Positions 42,035 to 50,809 of a DNA stretch of 64,000 nucleotides are shown one piece after another (position 1 is the stretch's first letter; every line of letters begins with the position of its first letter). The stretch is from Nonlabens ulvanivorans (lineage in GTDB: Bacteria; Bacteroidota; Bacteroidia; Flavobacteriales; Flavobacteriaceae): assembly GCF_000732625.1 (NCBI RefSeq), contig NZ_JPJI01000026.1:434001-498000 (forward strand), written 5' to 3'. A model generated the notes under the pieces. That model had not been told where the DNA came from. It saw only the letters and a list, made by a program, of their open reading frames with translations, and ran no database searches. Position numbers and translations under genes: made by a program.

Positions 42035-43636
42035 TTAATTATAACCTTTAGGCATCTTACGGTGTTGGGTTGCTTTTTCATAAGCAGCTGCCCATTGATA
42101 AAGCATCTTCTCTTCTTCGGTAGGTGCAATAAAAGTTAATCCAAAAGGCTGACCATTCTCATCATATCCCATAGGAACAGTGATAGCAGGATAAAAAGCC
42201 ACAGCAGCTTCTGCAGCATTATAATTATTTACCGATAAGAAACCATCTAGATTATGAGACTGAATGTAATAATCAAAATACTCTTGTGCTTGAGTTGTTA
42301 ATCTAGTTTTAAGAGCTGCAGATTCTGCTGGAGAATAATCCTTTTCATCTGTTATACCTTTAAACAATCGTTGACCATAAGGCATATAATTTAATGAATC
42401 TGCTTTATTTAATTCCATCACCTTAGCCACATCCCATCCTTGATACTCAGGCAATCCTAATCCCATGAAATATGCAGGCAAATCCTTTTTCATATCGACA
42501 TTAAGTAAAGAAACAAATCCATCTAGTTGCGGTTGTTTTTCTTCTAATTCTACCACAGTTGCACCTAAAGCTATAATTTGTTCAACAGCACTAGCATATA
42601 ATGGATTCTTCTTATAACCAGGAAAAACTCCAAAAACACGACCTTGAACCGTAGAGGTCCCCAAATTTGCTATAAATAAATCACTAAACATGCGTTTATC
42701 ACTTAACATCCCACGCATTAAAATGACATTATCCACAACATTTTTAGACATAGGGCCTGCTGTATCGAGATAAGTTGATATAGGAATAATACCTATCCCA
42801 CTTAAAGTACCTACTGATGGTTTTAAACCTACTACACTATTTTGTGACGCTGGCGATAATATCGAACCTGCGGTTTCAGAACCTACAGCAGCTACCGCAA
42901 AATTAGCTGCTATTGCAACTCCACTACCACTACTAGATCCGCCAGTATCTATTTCCTTACGACCATATGGATTTAAAGTCTGTCCACCCATAGCGCTATA
43001 ACCACTAGGACAATCACCACAAAAGAAGTAAGCCCATTCACTTAGATTTGCTTTTCCTAAAATAATAGCATCTGCCTCTATTAATCGCTGTACGATCCGC
43101 GCATTTTGAGGTTCCAGATCTTTTAAAACAGCAGCGCCACCAGTTGTTTTCATACCTTCGGTATTGATATTATCTTTTAACAAAATAGGCATACCCATTA
43201 AACTATAAGGGTTAAACTTACCTTCTCCACGTCTGAATTCATCAATTCTCAAATCATAAGCATATGCATCTTCCATTGCCTTTGGATTTAGAGCTATTAC
43301 AGAATTTAATGATTTCCTGTTCTCTCTATCATACTTTGCAATTCTATTGATATAGAATAAGGTTAATTGTTGGTAAGAAAGCTTACCATCATATACAGCT
43401 TGTTGAATTTCAGGGATGCTTTTTTCTAGTATTAAAGATTTTAGTTCCTCGCTTTCGCGAAAGCTGGATAAATCATCTTTAAAAGGAGCAATAATATCTT
43501 CTTTTTTCAAAAACCTAGAATCCAAGACTTTAAATTGCTCATCATCCTGATTAATAGTTTGGGAGACTTCATTTACAGCTTTAGGAGAGTTACAACTCCA
43601 TACTGTGAACGCTAAAAAAAGTAATATAAAACGCAT
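42035..43636 (-). CDS. Amidase-signature lipoprotein
   Basis: A 533-residue amidase. The N-terminus MRFILLFLAFTVWSCNSPK carries a lipobox, so it is probably a periplasmic or surface lipoprotein. The amidase signature Ser-cisSer-Lys triad is visible: Lys in MPILLKDNINTEGMKTTGG, and the glycine-serine loop in IDTGGSSSGSGVAIAANFA with GSETAGSI after it. It hydrolyses an amide or peptide C-terminal amide; it is not GatA, which is cytoplasmic. A palindrome copy encodes SFRES near residue 60, before the catalytic domain. Confidence 0.88.
   Translation of the reverse strand: MRFILLFLAFTVWSCNSPKAVNEVSQTINQDDEQFKVLDSRFLKKEDIIAPFKDDLSSFRESEELKSLILEKSIPEIQQAVYDGKLSYQQLTLFYINRIAKYDRENRKSLNSVIALNPKAMEDAYAYDLRIDEFRRGEGKFNPYSLMGMPILLKDNINTEGMKTTGGAAVLKDLEPQNARIVQRLIEADAIILGKANLSEWAYFFCGDCPSGYSAMGGQTLNPYGRKEIDTGGSSSGSGVAIAANFAVAAVGSETAGSILSPASQNSVVGLKPSVGTLSGIGIIPISTYLDTAGPMSKNVVDNVILMRGMLSDKRMFSDLFIANLGTSTVQGRVFGVFPGYKKNPLYASAVEQIIALGATVVELEEKQPQLDGFVSLLNVDMKKDLPAYFMGLGLPEYQGWDVAKVMELNKADSLNYMPYGQRLFKGITDEKDYSPAESAALKTRLTTQAQEYFDYYIQSHNLDGFLSVNNYNAAEAAVAFYPAITVPMGYDENGQPFGLTFIAPTEEEKMLYQWAAAYEKATQHRKMPKGYN
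43450..43465. repeat. 16-bp palindrome copy 12 (one mismatch)
   Basis: CGCTTTCGCGAAAGCT in the amidase gene, encoding SFRES. Confidence 0.85.
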
Positions 43637-43661
43637 AAAATATTTTTCTTAAAAATAGAAA

Positions 43662-43697
43662 AACTCTTAGACCTAACCGAGGCTAGATTTAAGAGTT
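43662..43697 (-). terminator. Probable terminator after ftsY
   Basis: An inverted repeat AACTCTTA/TAAGAGTT with a 20-base loop that can pair further (CCT with AGG). On the minus strand T-rich sequence follows. It lies in the 82-base gap between ftsY and the amidase gene. Confidence 0.5.
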
Positions 43698-43718
43698 ATA
43701 AACTGTTTAATGAGCACT

Positions 43719-44672
43719 CTAATTAAAGAAACTGTCTACAAATTCTGATTTATTAAAAACTTGTAAATCATCCACTCCTTCTCCTACTCCTATATATCGA
43801 ACAGGTATTTGAAATTGATCAGAAATCCCTATAACTACACCACCTTTTGCAGTACCATCCAGTTTTGTAACTGCTAACGAACTCACTTCTGTCGCCGCAG
43901 TAAACTGTTTTGCTTGTTCAAAAGCATTTTGACCGGTAGAGCCATCAAGAACTAACATTACGTCATGTGGAGCATTAGGAATTATTTTTTGCATCACACG
44001 TTTTACCTTAGTAAGTTCATTCATTAAATTGACCTTATTATGTAAACGACCTGCAGTATCCAGAAGAACCACATCTGCATTCTGAGCGACGGCACTTTGT
44101 AAAGTATCAAATGCAACACTAGCTGGATCACTACCCATATCTTGTTTAACAATTTCTACACCTACACGATCTGCCCAAATTTGTAATTGATCTACAGCTG
44201 CTGCTCTAAATGTATCTCCAGCACCTAGCACGACCTTAAGACCTTTTTGCTTAAATTGGTGAGCGAGCTTACCTATGGTAGTTGTTTTACCTACTCCATT
44301 AACTCCTACCACCATAACTACATAAGGTCCATCTTGCTGAGGAATGGTGAAATCAGTAGCGTCACCATTATTAACCTCGCTTAATAAACCTGCGATTTCA
44401 TCACGTAAAATACCATTGAGCTCTGTAGTGCCTAAATATTTATCTTTTGCTACACGTTCTTCAATACGATCAATGACTTTAATTGTGGTAGCCACACCTA
44501 CATCACTAGATATTAAAACGTCTTCAAGATCATCAAGCACATCTGCATCGACTTTAGATTTACCGGCAACGGCTTTACCTAATTTATCTAAGAACGTTGT
44601 TTTGGTTTTTTCTAGTCCTTTATCTAGGGTTTCCTTTTTCTCTTTTGAAAATATCTTTTTAAAAAAACTCAT
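43719..44672 (-). CDS. ftsY: Signal recognition particle receptor FtsY
   Basis: A 317-residue SRP GTPase: G1 loop GVNGVGKTTTIGKLA near residue 128, DTFRAAAVDQL, G3 DTAGRLHNK and G4 TKLDGTAKGG, preceded by the helical N domain. The long acidic A domain of E. coli FtsY is missing, as usual in Bacteroidota; only a short basic start remains (MSFFKKIFSKEKKETLDKG), enough for membrane contact. It brings ribosome-SRP complexes to the Sec translocon. It follows DUF4295, rpmG and rpmB, a conserved Bacteroidota arrangement. Confidence 0.96.
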   Translation of the reverse strand: MSFFKKIFSKEKKETLDKGLEKTKTTFLDKLGKAVAGKSKVDADVLDDLEDVLISSDVGVATTIKVIDRIEERVAKDKYLGTTELNGILRDEIAGLLSEVNNGDATDFTIPQQDGPYVVMVVGVNGVGKTTTIGKLAHQFKQKGLKVVLGAGDTFRAAAVDQLQIWADRVGVEIVKQDMGSDPASVAFDTLQSAVAQNADVVLLDTAGRLHNKVNLMNELTKVKRVMQKIIPNAPHDVMLVLDGSTGQNAFEQAKQFTAATEVSSLAVTKLDGTAKGGVVIGISDQFQIPVRYIGVGEGVDDLQVFNKSEFVDSFFN

Positions 44673-44694
44673 TTTTGGCTATTTCTGGTCGTTG

Positions 44695-44702
44695 CAAAGT
44701 TA
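44695..44702 (-). promoter_or_regulatory. Candidate -7 box for ftsY
   Basis: Minus-strand TAACTTTG, full match to TAnnTTTG, 22 bases before the ftsY ATG. With the terminator just upstream it suggests ftsY has its own promoter. Confidence 0.45.
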
Positions 44703-44783
44703 ATCATATATGTGATAATATAGAAGCATCATATTGTGTAGTCAATTTGCGAGCCACAGAAACATGACTGACAAATGGTCCAT

Positions 44784-44818
44784 AAAAAAAGACCGCTCTG
44801 CAAGCAGAGCGGTCTTTT
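44784..44818 (-). terminator. Strong rho-independent terminator after the DUF4295 gene
   Basis: GACCGCTCTGC (44791-44801) pairs perfectly with GCAGAGCGGTC (44804-44814). A run of seven A before and TTTT after make it effective in both directions. It closes the rpmB-rpmG-DUF4295 transcript. Confidence 0.9.
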
Positions 44819-44837
44819 ATCATCTTAACTAACCAAC

Positions 44838-44990
44838 TTATTTCTTTTTCAAGAAATCGTTTACTAATTCAGGTGCCATAATAGCACTTACGAAAGTATA
44901 TGCACCTGACTTAGGTGATTTAACCATCTTGATGGCTTTCGTTAATCTCTTTGACCCAGTTTGTAGGGTTGCTACTGATTTCTTTGCCAT
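44838..44990 (-). CDS. DUF4295 small protein
   Basis: A 50-residue basic protein (MAKKSVATLQTGSKRLTKAI at the start, ending in NDFLKKK). It is the Bacteroidota-specific DUF4295 protein found between rpmG and ftsY. Function is not established; the conserved place with ribosomal proteins L28 and L33 suggests a ribosomal or translation-related part. The gene begins six bases after the rpmG stop and ends before the strong terminator. Confidence 0.88.
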   Translation of the reverse strand: MAKKSVATLQTGSKRLTKAIKMVKSPKSGAYTFVSAIMAPELVNDFLKKK

Positions 44991-44996
44991 GTCGTA

Positions 44997-45179
44997 TTAT
45001 TTAATTTCTTTATGAACAGTCATACGCTTAAGGATCGGGTTGAATTTTTTAATCTCCAAACGATCTGGCGTATTTTTTTTATTCTTAGTCGTGATGTAAC
45101 GAGAAGTTCCAGCTTTACCTGACTCCTTGTGCTCTGTACATTCAAGTATCACTTGAATTCTATTACCTTTCTTTGCCAT
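44997..45179 (-). CDS. rpmG: 50S ribosomal protein L33
   Basis: A 60-residue L33: [20 protein letters not shown] then [20 protein letters not shown]. Only one Cys remains in the region of the zinc ribbon, so this is the zinc-free type. It lies 19 bases after rpmB, in the ribosomal operon. Confidence 0.95.
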   Translation of the reverse strand: MAKKGNRIQVILECTEHKESGKAGTSRYITTKNKKNTPDRLEIKKFNPILKRMTVHKEIK

Positions 45180-45198
45180 CTTCTAGTATATTAATAGA

Positions 45199-45438
45199 TT
45201 ACTTGGTAAGAAGCCCTTTAGCGCGAGCTTGCTTCATTACCTCAGTAATACCTAATTTATTGATGTTTTTTATCGCCTTAGCAGATACTTTAAGTGAAAT
45301 CCACTTATCCTCTTCAGGAAGGTAGAAACGCTTAGTAAAAAGATTCACGTTGAATCTACGTTTAGTCTTATTCATTGCGTGGGAAACATTGTTTCCTGAC
45401 ATCGCTCTCTTACCTGTAAGTTCACAAACTCGTGACAT
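45199..45438 (-). CDS. rpmB: 50S ribosomal protein L28
   Basis: A 79-residue L28: MSRVCELTGKRAMSGNNVSH, then TKRRFNVNLFTKRFYLPEED. First gene of the rpmB-rpmG-DUF4295 operon. The 158-base gap upstream separates it from cinA; no full TAnnTTTG was found there. Confidence 0.95.
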   Translation of the reverse strand: MSRVCELTGKRAMSGNNVSHAMNKTKRRFNVNLFTKRFYLPEEDKWISLKVSAKAIKNINKLGITEVMKQARAKGLLTK

Positions 45439-45596
45439 GATTATCTGTGTTTAAAATCGGACTGCAAAATAACGATTATTTATTCGTTCTCACAAGCCTA
45501 AATTGCACCCTTTTTTATAATTTTTTCTCAAACGCCTATTTTCCTACTATTCAAGCATTAAAATCAGCGTGTAATATTCTATTGTAACAGTAATTA

Positions 45597-46844
45597 TTAC
45601 TGAGCTATCAACTCTTTTTGCAATAATTCTAGTGATTTATTAATTGTTTTTTGAACCACTCTATCTCTATGATTACCCATCATAAACTGTAGCGCATATG
45701 TCTTTTCTGGTGTCGATATTCCTATAAAAACAGTTCCTACAGGAGCATCACTATCTCCTTGAGTAGGTCCTGCATTACCTGTAGTTGCAACGGCATAATC
45801 TGATTTAAACTTTAATCGTGCCTTATAAGCCATCTCATGAGCTACCTGCTCACTTACTACACTATATTTTTCAATAATTGCTGGATCCACACCTAGCATG
45901 TCAACTTTAGACTGTGTAGCATAAGTAACGGTGCTACCCATAAAAACTTTAGACGCTCCTGGAATTTCTGTAATAAGGCTAGCTATTTTTCCTCCTGTAC
46001 AACTCTCTGCAGTGGCGACCGTTTTGTTATTCTCTTTCAATAATTGAACCACAGCATGCACTATACTTTCATCATTACTTTCACCTACAATGACATCTTC
46101 GATAATCCCATACAATTTCTGAACCTGATCATCTACCGTTTCAAGAATAAGATCTTTATCCTTTCCACGAGAAGACAATCTTAAACGTACAGTTCCTAAA
46201 CTAGGTAAATAAGCCAGTTTAATATGAGAAGGTAAATCATTTTCCCATTGCTCTAATCTAGTAGCTATAGTACTTTCTCCTTGACCTGCTGTAAGAATTG
46301 TACGATGATGTATAAATGGTAATTCACCTATATTAAGAATTTTAGGTATGACACCATCAGACATTAAGGCCTTCATTTCAAATGGTACACCTGGCATAGA
46401 CACAAAAATAGTTCCTTCACTCTCAATCCACAATCCAGGTGCTGTCCCATACTGATTAGAGATTACCTGTGCTTTAGAAGGGACTAACGCTTGGTCTTTA
46501 TTCATATCGACCATTGGTGCTTTTACAAATTTTTCAAAAAGCATAATCACGTGGTCTAAGACTTCTTGATCCAGTACGAGTTGATCATCAAAGAATTCAC
46601 AAATCGTTTTCTTTGTAATATCATCCTTAGTTGGACCTAAACCACCTGTAACAAGCACAATATCTGATTCTTGTTTCGCTTTCGCGAAAGCGGAAAGGAT
46701 ATGTTCCCGATCATCACTAATAGAGATAATCTCATAAACGTTAACGCCTATCTTATTGAGTTCGCTTGCCATCCATGCAGAATTGGTATCTACAATTTGA
46801 CCTATAAGGATTTCATCTCCTATAGTAATTATAGTTGCTTGCAT
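45597..46844 (-). CDS. cinA: CinA-like protein (nicotinamide-nucleotide amidohydrolase)
   Basis: A 415-residue two-domain protein. The N-terminal MoCF-like domain (ITIGDEILIGQIVDTNSAWM and VTGGLGPTKDD) is linked in related proteins to ADP-ribose pyrophosphatase activity. The C-terminal CinA domain (VATAESCTGGKIASLITEIP and ATTGNAGPTQGDSDAPVGTV) is the NMN deamidase. It salvages pyridine nucleotides and is associated with competence in some bacteria. It starts next to the Hpt gene stop. A palindrome copy encodes AFAKA near residue 55. Confidence 0.94.
   Translation of the reverse strand: MQATIITIGDEILIGQIVDTNSAWMASELNKIGVNVYEIISISDDREHILSAFAKAKQESDIVLVTGGLGPTKDDITKKTICEFFDDQLVLDQEVLDHVIMLFEKFVKAPMVDMNKDQALVPSKAQVISNQYGTAPGLWIESEGTIFVSMPGVPFEMKALMSDGVIPKILNIGELPFIHHRTILTAGQGESTIATRLEQWENDLPSHIKLAYLPSLGTVRLRLSSRGKDKDLILETVDDQVQKLYGIIEDVIVGESNDESIVHAVVQLLKENNKTVATAESCTGGKIASLITEIPGASKVFMGSTVTYATQSKVDMLGVDPAIIEKYSVVSEQVAHEMAYKARLKFKSDYAVATTGNAGPTQGDSDAPVGTVFIGISTPEKTYALQFMMGNHRDRVVQKTINKSLELLQKELIAQ
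46677..46692. repeat. 16-bp palindrome copy 13 (exact)
   Basis: Exact copy in cinA, encoding AFAKA. Confidence 0.9.
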
Positions 46845-47180
46845 TTAGAAATCTCTTTTAAGTTGAATTAAGGCCATATCCAATTCTTGGTTAACACGCA
46901 TGAAATGTTCTTTAATCTCCATTTCATCATCTGATTTTCCCCATGCCTCAATTATCAATATGTCGGACAAGCACTCTAACCCAAACATATCAACACTGGG
47001 TTTCATTTTATGAGCATACTCGTGAACACGTGCTCTATCGTCATCAATTATGGCGACCGCAAGATGCTCAAGATCTTTAGGTATTTCTGTAATAAACATC
47101 TCTACCATATCCTTAATAAAGTCTGCATCATTGTCTGAGAGCTCTATTAACTTTTGTAGATCGTATAGGTTTTGCTTCAT
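46845..47180 (-). CDS. Hpt-domain phosphotransfer protein
   Basis: A 111-residue four-helix-bundle phosphotransfer protein. The phosphorylatable histidine is His57 in HEYAHKMKPSVDMFGL, the Hpt motif HxxK. It should relay phosphate between a hybrid sensor kinase and a response regulator; neither is encoded nearby. It overlaps the FAH-type gene by four bases and abuts cinA. Confidence 0.85.
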   Translation of the reverse strand: MKQNLYDLQKLIELSDNDADFIKDMVEMFITEIPKDLEHLAVAIIDDDRARVHEYAHKMKPSVDMFGLECLSDILIIEAWGKSDDEMEIKEHFMRVNQELDMALIQLKRDF

Positions 47181-47791
47181 TTTACTTTGATCTGGAACAT
47201 TTCTTTACCAGCAAGAGTTCCTTTTAAAACATCATTCTCTTCTACTCTTGATACACCTGCTGGAGTTCCCGTAAATATAAGATCCCCTATTTTAAGTGTA
47301 AAGAATTGAGAGACGTGCTCTATGATTTCATCTATTTTCCAAAGCATATGACTGGTATCACCACTTTGCTGCAAGTTATCATTTTTAAACAATTCAAATG
47401 ACAAGTTATTTAAATCACCTAATTCTTCTTTATTGATAAACTCTCTAGAAACTACACTTGCTCCATCAAAAGATTTTGCTTTCTCCCACGGCAATCCTTT
47501 TTCTTTACAACGTTGTTGCACATCTCTTGCTGTAAAATCAATTCCTAGGCCTATTTCATTATAATACTTGTGTGCAAATTTTTTATCGATATGCTTACCG
47601 ATACGATTAATACGCACTACAACTTCTACCTCGTGATGGACATCATTTGAGAATGCAGGTATAAAAAACGGCTGTTTATGTAATAAAATAGAAGTGTCAG
47701 GCTTTAAAAAAACGACTGGCTCAGTAGGTCGCTCGTTTTGAAGCTCTGCAATATGTTCTGTATAATTGCGACCGATGCAAATAATTTTCAT
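47177..47791 (-). CDS. Fumarylacetoacetate hydrolase-family protein
   Basis: A 204-residue FAH-domain protein: MKIICIGRNYTEHIAELQNE at the start, HHEVEVVVRINRIGKHI and GLGIDFTARDVQQ carrying metal ligands, and DLIFTGTPAGVSRV near the end. Small single-domain members include acylpyruvases and oxaloacetate decarboxylases or tautomerases (FAHD1 type). It lies two bases after guaB and overlaps the Hpt gene by four bases. Confidence 0.9.
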   Translation of the reverse strand: MKIICIGRNYTEHIAELQNERPTEPVVFLKPDTSILLHKQPFFIPAFSNDVHHEVEVVVRINRIGKHIDKKFAHKYYNEIGLGIDFTARDVQQRCKEKGLPWEKAKSFDGASVVSREFINKEELGDLNNLSFELFKNDNLQQSGDTSHMLWKIDEIIEHVSQFFTLKIGDLIFTGTPAGVSRVEENDVLKGTLAGKEMFQIKVK

Positions 47792-47793
47792 AA

Positions 47794-49269
47794 TTATTTA
47801 CGGCTATAATTAGGCGCTTCTTTAGTAATGGTCACATCATGTGGGTGACTTTCATTTACACCAGCTGCTGTAATTTTTACAAAACGGCCATTATTCTTGA
47901 GGGATTCAATATCACCAGCACCACAATAACCCATTCCGGCGCGTAATCCACCTATAAACTGAGTCATGCTTTCTACTAGATCTCCTTTATAAGGTACACG
48001 ACCTACAATTCCCTCAGGAACTAGTTTTTTAATATCATCTTCTACATCTTGAAAATAACGATCTTTAGAACCGTGTTGCATCGCCTCAACAGATCCCATT
48101 CCGCGATAAGATTTAAATTTACGACCATCATATATAATGGTTTCTCCTGGTGACTCTGTAGTACCAGCAAGCATAGAACCTAGCATTACACAGTCTGCTC
48201 CTGCCGCTATTGCCTTAGGTATATCACCCGTGTAACGTATTCCTCCATCTGCGATGACAGGTACTCCAGTACCTTTTAATGCATGAGACGCTTCCATTAC
48301 AGCACTTAATTGAGGAAAACCAACACCAGCTACAACACGAGTTGTACATATTGAACCAGGACCAATTCCTACTTTTACAGCGTCTGCACCAGCATCTGCT
48401 AGATATTTTGCAGCTTCGGCAGTGGCAACATTTCCAACCACAACGTCCAGATCTGGATAAGCGGCCTTCACTTTTTTAAGAACATCAACAACGCCTTTAG
48501 TATGACCATGTGCCGTATCGATTACTACAGCGTCTACACCAGCTTCCACTAATGCACCAGCTCTATCAACAGCATCACCTGTAACACCTATTGCAGCCGC
48601 TACTCGCAAACGACCATACTGATCCTTATTAGCATTAGGTTTTAAAGTTAGCTTAGTGATATCTCTAAAGGTTATGAGTCCTACTAATTTATCTTGATCA
48701 TCAACAACTAGTAATTTCTCTATTTTATATTCTTGCAAAATCGCTTCTGCATCATGTAAAGATGTCCCTGCTTTTGCTGTGATTAAATTCTCTGAAGTCA
48801 TCACATCAGTAACTGAGCGACTATTATCTTTTTCAAATCGTAAATCTCTATTAGTTACAATACCTTTTATATAACCAGCATCATCCACTATAGGAATCCC
48901 ACCTATACTGTGCTCACGCATACTAGCTTTTGCATCACCTATGGTAGCCTCAATAGTAAGAGTAACTGGATCGATAATCATACCACTTTCAGCTCGTTTT
49001 ACACGTCTCACCTTCTGAGCTTGAGCTTCAATAGACATATTTTTATGCAAGATCCCTATTCCACCTTCTTGAGCCATAGCAATAGCCATGCGGCTTTCTG
49101 TAACGGTATCCATAGCAGCACTGATTACAGGTGCGTTAAGAGTAATATTTCTTGAAAATTTAGTCTTTATACTTACTTCTCGAGGCAGCACCTCACTGTA
49201 AGCAGGTACAAGTAGTACGTCATCATAGGTTAAACCTTCACCTAGAAATTTGGAATCGTGGGAAATCAT
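47794..49269 (-). CDS. guaB: IMP dehydrogenase
   Basis: A 491-residue enzyme oxidising IMP to XMP, the first step to GMP. The catalytic cysteine is in [23 protein letters not shown] loops are [13 protein letters not shown] and [12 protein letters not shown], and two CBS domains lie between about 90 and 210 ([20 protein letters not shown]). I use the ATG at 49269 ([12 protein letters not shown]). The frame is open 18 codons further upstream but that part crosses the promoter. An 8-base-stem hairpin in the mRNA covers this start codon. Confidence 0.96.
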   Translation of the reverse strand: MISHDSKFLGEGLTYDDVLLVPAYSEVLPREVSIKTKFSRNITLNAPVISAAMDTVTESRMAIAMAQEGGIGILHKNMSIEAQAQKVRRVKRAESGMIIDPVTLTIEATIGDAKASMREHSIGGIPIVDDAGYIKGIVTNRDLRFEKDNSRSVTDVMTSENLITAKAGTSLHDAEAILQEYKIEKLLVVDDQDKLVGLITFRDITKLTLKPNANKDQYGRLRVAAAIGVTGDAVDRAGALVEAGVDAVVIDTAHGHTKGVVDVLKKVKAAYPDLDVVVGNVATAEAAKYLADAGADAVKVGIGPGSICTTRVVAGVGFPQLSAVMEASHALKGTGVPVIADGGIRYTGDIPKAIAAGADCVMLGSMLAGTTESPGETIIYDGRKFKSYRGMGSVEAMQHGSKDRYFQDVEDDIKKLVPEGIVGRVPYKGDLVESMTQFIGGLRAGMGYCGAGDIESLKNNGRFVKITAAGVNESHPHDVTITKEAPNYSRK

Positions 49270-49289
49270 GCAATAGAATTTTATTGCAT
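49268..49289 (-). promoter_or_regulatory. Leader hairpin covering the guaB start codon
   Basis: The mRNA has ATGCAATA and TATTGCAT with a six-base loop. The second arm contains the first two bases of the guaB start codon. The promoter -7 box lies only two bases upstream of the hairpin, so the hairpin would be almost the whole leader. Confidence 0.5.
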
Positions 49290-49290
49290 G

Positions 49291-49324
49291 CAAATATACG
49301 TTATTTAATTGGTGAGTATTCAAA
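49291..49324 (-). promoter_or_regulatory. guaB promoter
   Basis: Minus-strand TATATTTG at 49291-49298 matches TAnnTTTG, and TTTG at 49321-49324 (read on the minus strand) is a -33 element with a 22-base spacer. It is the best promoter match in the window. Confidence 0.65.
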
Positions 49325-49438
49325 TGGATTAATACAATACTTAACTATTCAAACACTTACCTATTTAGAATCAATATGAATAATGAAAATCAATCCGAAT
49401 ATTATATAGTATCAGAAATATCAATAACGAATTTCCTA

Positions 49439-49476
49439 CCTTATCTTTATTAAATCTAAATAAGGACTTAAATTTG
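49439..49476 (+). promoter_or_regulatory. Promoter and imperfect dyad upstream of the iron-uptake operon
   Basis: TAAATTTG at 49469-49476 matches TAnnTTTG, about 49 bases before the ATG at 49525. Just upstream, CCTTATC and an AAATAAGG end form an imperfect 27-base dyad (49439-49465) over the expected -33 zone, where a repressor such as Fur could sit. The Fur link is inference from the genes. Confidence 0.4.
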
Positions 49477-49524
49477 CAGCCGAAATCAATTCAACTATTT
49501 ATATCAAGTCTAAATAAAACCAAA

Positions 49525-50730
49525 ATGACTCTAAAAAAAATATCTTTAATCGCCACTGCCGCTATAGCAACTTTTTTTACTACATCATGTGATAATGATG
49601 ATGATCTAACCGTTAATAACGTTATAGCACCAGCAACATATTCTTTTAATAGAGGAACAGAAAGCACCGTTAGCTATTCTGGCCAGACTACTCGTATAGC
49701 AATGGCTGAAGAAATTAAGACCGCTTTTAAAGAAACATCTACTACCGAAACACAATTGTCTAACATGTTTGCGCATGTAGCAGGAGCAAATGATTTTAGT
49801 GATGCAGCTTTAAATTCTTCTGACAAAAGTGTACGTAGTAAAGTAGCTGCTAGTGCAGACTATTTTTCTAGCAACGCAACAGATGCTGCTGCGATTAGAG
49901 CAGATTTTGATAATTATATATCATCTCAAGTAAATGATATTTTCCCAGCATGGAACAATACAGCTAGCGCTGGTGTACCAGGACAGATTCAACAAGCTGG
50001 TGGTGGAACTATTAGATATGTAAACGCAAAAGGTCTGGAGTATGACCAAGCGTTTGCTAAAGGGCTTTTAGGGGCTTTAATGACCGATCAAATTTTGAAC
50101 AATTATTTAAGCACGTCTGTTCTTGATGAAAGTACTAATAGAGCAGATAATGATAACGAAGTATTAGTATCAGGTAAAAGTTATACCAACATGGAGCATA
50201 AATGGGATGAGGCTTTTGGCTATTTATACGGTGCAGAACCAGATGCTACAATGCCTATTCTAGATCAAGATAGTTTTTTAAGTGAATACATTGATCGTGT
50301 AGAAGGTGATGCAGATTTTGCTGGAATCGCAACTACAATTTATGATGCATTCAAATTAGGACGTGCAGCGATAGTTGAAAAAAACTACAGTGTTAGAGAT
50401 GAACAAGCAGCAATTATAAGAGAGAACGTCTCTTTAATTCCAGCTGTAAGAGCGGTGTTTTATTTACAAAATGGTAAAGACAATTTAACAGCAGATCCAG
50501 CAAGAGCATTTCATGGATTATCTGAAGCTTATGGATTTATCTACAGCCTTCAATTTACACGCAATCCTGATACTGACGCACCATATTTTAGCAAAACTGA
50601 AGTAGACACCTATTTAAGTCAATTAATGACTGGTAATGGATTCTGGGATATTACACCTACTACTTTAGATCAAATATCAGATGACATTGCGGCAAGATTC
50701 AATTTCACAACAGCACAAGCTAGCAATTAA
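49525..50730 (+). CDS. DUF4856 lipoprotein
   Basis: A 401-residue lipoprotein. The ATG at 49525 gives the signal peptide KKISLIATAAIATFFTTSC with the lipobox Cys followed by acidic DNDDD; the frame is open earlier but without a better start. The mature part is mostly helical with WDEAFGYLYGAEP near residue 235, which recalls imelysin-like helical proteins, and belongs to the DUF4856 group of Bacteroidota. It is the first gene of the set with imelysin, HTTM and a TonB receptor, so it probably works at the surface or periplasm in iron or haem uptake. Confidence 0.85.
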   Translation: MTLKKISLIATAAIATFFTTSCDNDDDLTVNNVIAPATYSFNRGTESTVSYSGQTTRIAMAEEIKTAFKETSTTETQLSNMFAHVAGANDFSDAALNSSDKSVRSKVAASADYFSSNATDAAAIRADFDNYISSQVNDIFPAWNNTASAGVPGQIQQAGGGTIRYVNAKGLEYDQAFAKGLLGALMTDQILNNYLSTSVLDESTNRADNDNEVLVSGKSYTNMEHKWDEAFGYLYGAEPDATMPILDQDSFLSEYIDRVEGDADFAGIATTIYDAFKLGRAAIVEKNYSVRDEQAAIIRENVSLIPAVRAVFYLQNGKDNLTADPARAFHGLSEAYGFIYSLQFTRNPDTDAPYFSKTEVDTYLSQLMTGNGFWDITPTTLDQISDDIAARFNFTTAQASN

Positions 50731-50780
50731 ATTATCATTTATTTAATGTAGTTAATAGGACATACTCTCGACTACAACGG

Positions 50781-50788
50781 TACATTTG
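50781..50788 (+). promoter_or_regulatory. Candidate -7 box for the imelysin gene
   Basis: TACATTTG, full match to TAnnTTTG, 21 bases before the ATG at 50810, in the 79-base gap after the DUF4856 gene. Confidence 0.4.
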
Positions 50789-50809
50789 CAAACTTTTAAA
50801 AAATTAATA

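Noticed and set aside
45588-45602. CAGTAATTATTACTG at the end of cinA as a terminator
   Set aside because: The stem is short and AT-only at the core, contains the cinA stop and is not followed by a T run on the minus strand.
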